A DNA stretch of 64,000 nucleotides, taken from assembly GCF_042685265.1 (NCBI RefSeq), contig NZ_JBHUMX010000035.1, one strand, 5' to 3'. This document shows, in pieces, positions 63,951-64,000 of the stretch. Position 1 is the first letter of the stretch; each line of letters opens with the position of its first letter. Made by a program: the position numbers and the translations under genes. Source of the stretch: Oceanobacillus_B kapialis. Its GTDB lineage: Bacteria > Bacillota > Bacilli > Bacillales > Amphibacillaceae. The notes beneath the pieces are model-generated. The model saw only the letters and a list, made by a program, of their open reading frames with translations, had not been told where the DNA came from and made no database searches.

Positions 63951-64000
63951 GTCATTTCTTGGGATGGATATATTTGGACCATCTCCACTACTCTCTCCAC

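Noticed and set aside
1..64000. CRISPR arrays, prophage genes and tRNA genes
   Set aside because: No regularly spaced direct repeats, phage structural genes or tRNA cloverleaf sequences were recognised on reading; a tool search would be more sensitive.

Overview
The window is a chromosomal segment of a low-GC, endospore-forming member of the Bacillaceae. The 5' end of a 16S rRNA gene on the minus strand resembles Oceanobacillus or Virgibacillus types. Gene order strongly echoes Bacillus subtilis blocks, sporulation genes are present (lytH, yutH, yutC, kapB), and the large secreted protease is unusually acidic, as in salt-tolerant relatives. Genus level is an inference. I see no prophage, insertion-sequence transposase, CRISPR array or tRNA gene; this is mostly core genome.

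Layout. 1-800: start of an rRNA operon with tandem promoters, then a dispersed repeat. 0.8-14 kb: rhodanese, a secreted protein, leuS under a leucine T-box, then a block matching the B. subtilis ytq-ytk region: mnmM/ytqB, ytpB, ytoA, metK under a SAM-I riboswitch, pckA, ytlACD and ytkD. 15-17 kb: an iron-uptake ATPase divergent from a YcgT-type ferredoxin reductase around a strong Fur box. 17-25 kb: menaquinone synthesis, menF-menD-menH-menB-menE on the minus strand and divergent menA-menI; menC is absent. 25-33 kb: a DksA-like protein without its zinc finger, ribU under an FMN riboswitch, bacillopeptidase F, an M42 peptidase and a thioredoxin-like protein. 33-58 kb: blocks matching B. subtilis yug, yui/yum and yut: yugO, yugN, yugI, yuzA, pgi, patB, a sodC lacking one copper ligand, kapB, ptsH, deoD, bioY under a BirA-like operator, yuiD, yuiC, yuiB, yumB, yumC, iron-sulfur assembly genes, dapF and yutH to yutC. 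58-64 kb: lytH, the methionine/alanine importer metP with a 32-residue partner metS, and an NhaC-family transporter under a lysine riboswitch.

How it fits together. Metabolite-sensing RNAs dominate regulation: T-box, SAM-I, FMN and lysine, plus BirA-type and Fur operators. The lysine riboswitch changes the likely role of the NhaC-family protein from sodium/proton antiport to lysine transport. Menaquinone genes sit with respiratory NADH dehydrogenase and flavin reductases elsewhere in the window.

Non-coding structure. Three dispersed repeat families occupy intergenic spaces. Family A is a roughly 115-bp two-hairpin element with five copies, all in one orientation, one of them an internal-deletion copy inside the men operon. 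Family B is about 330 bp, with one full and one decayed inverted copy. Family C is a roughly 390-bp element with 21-bp terminal inverted repeats, one of which supplies a neighbour's stop codon. Two structured leaders ending in orphan terminators lie upstream of patB and yumB. No wholly new defence or metabolic system is evident; the repeats, the riboswitch-guided reassignment and the altered SodC are the most interesting leads.
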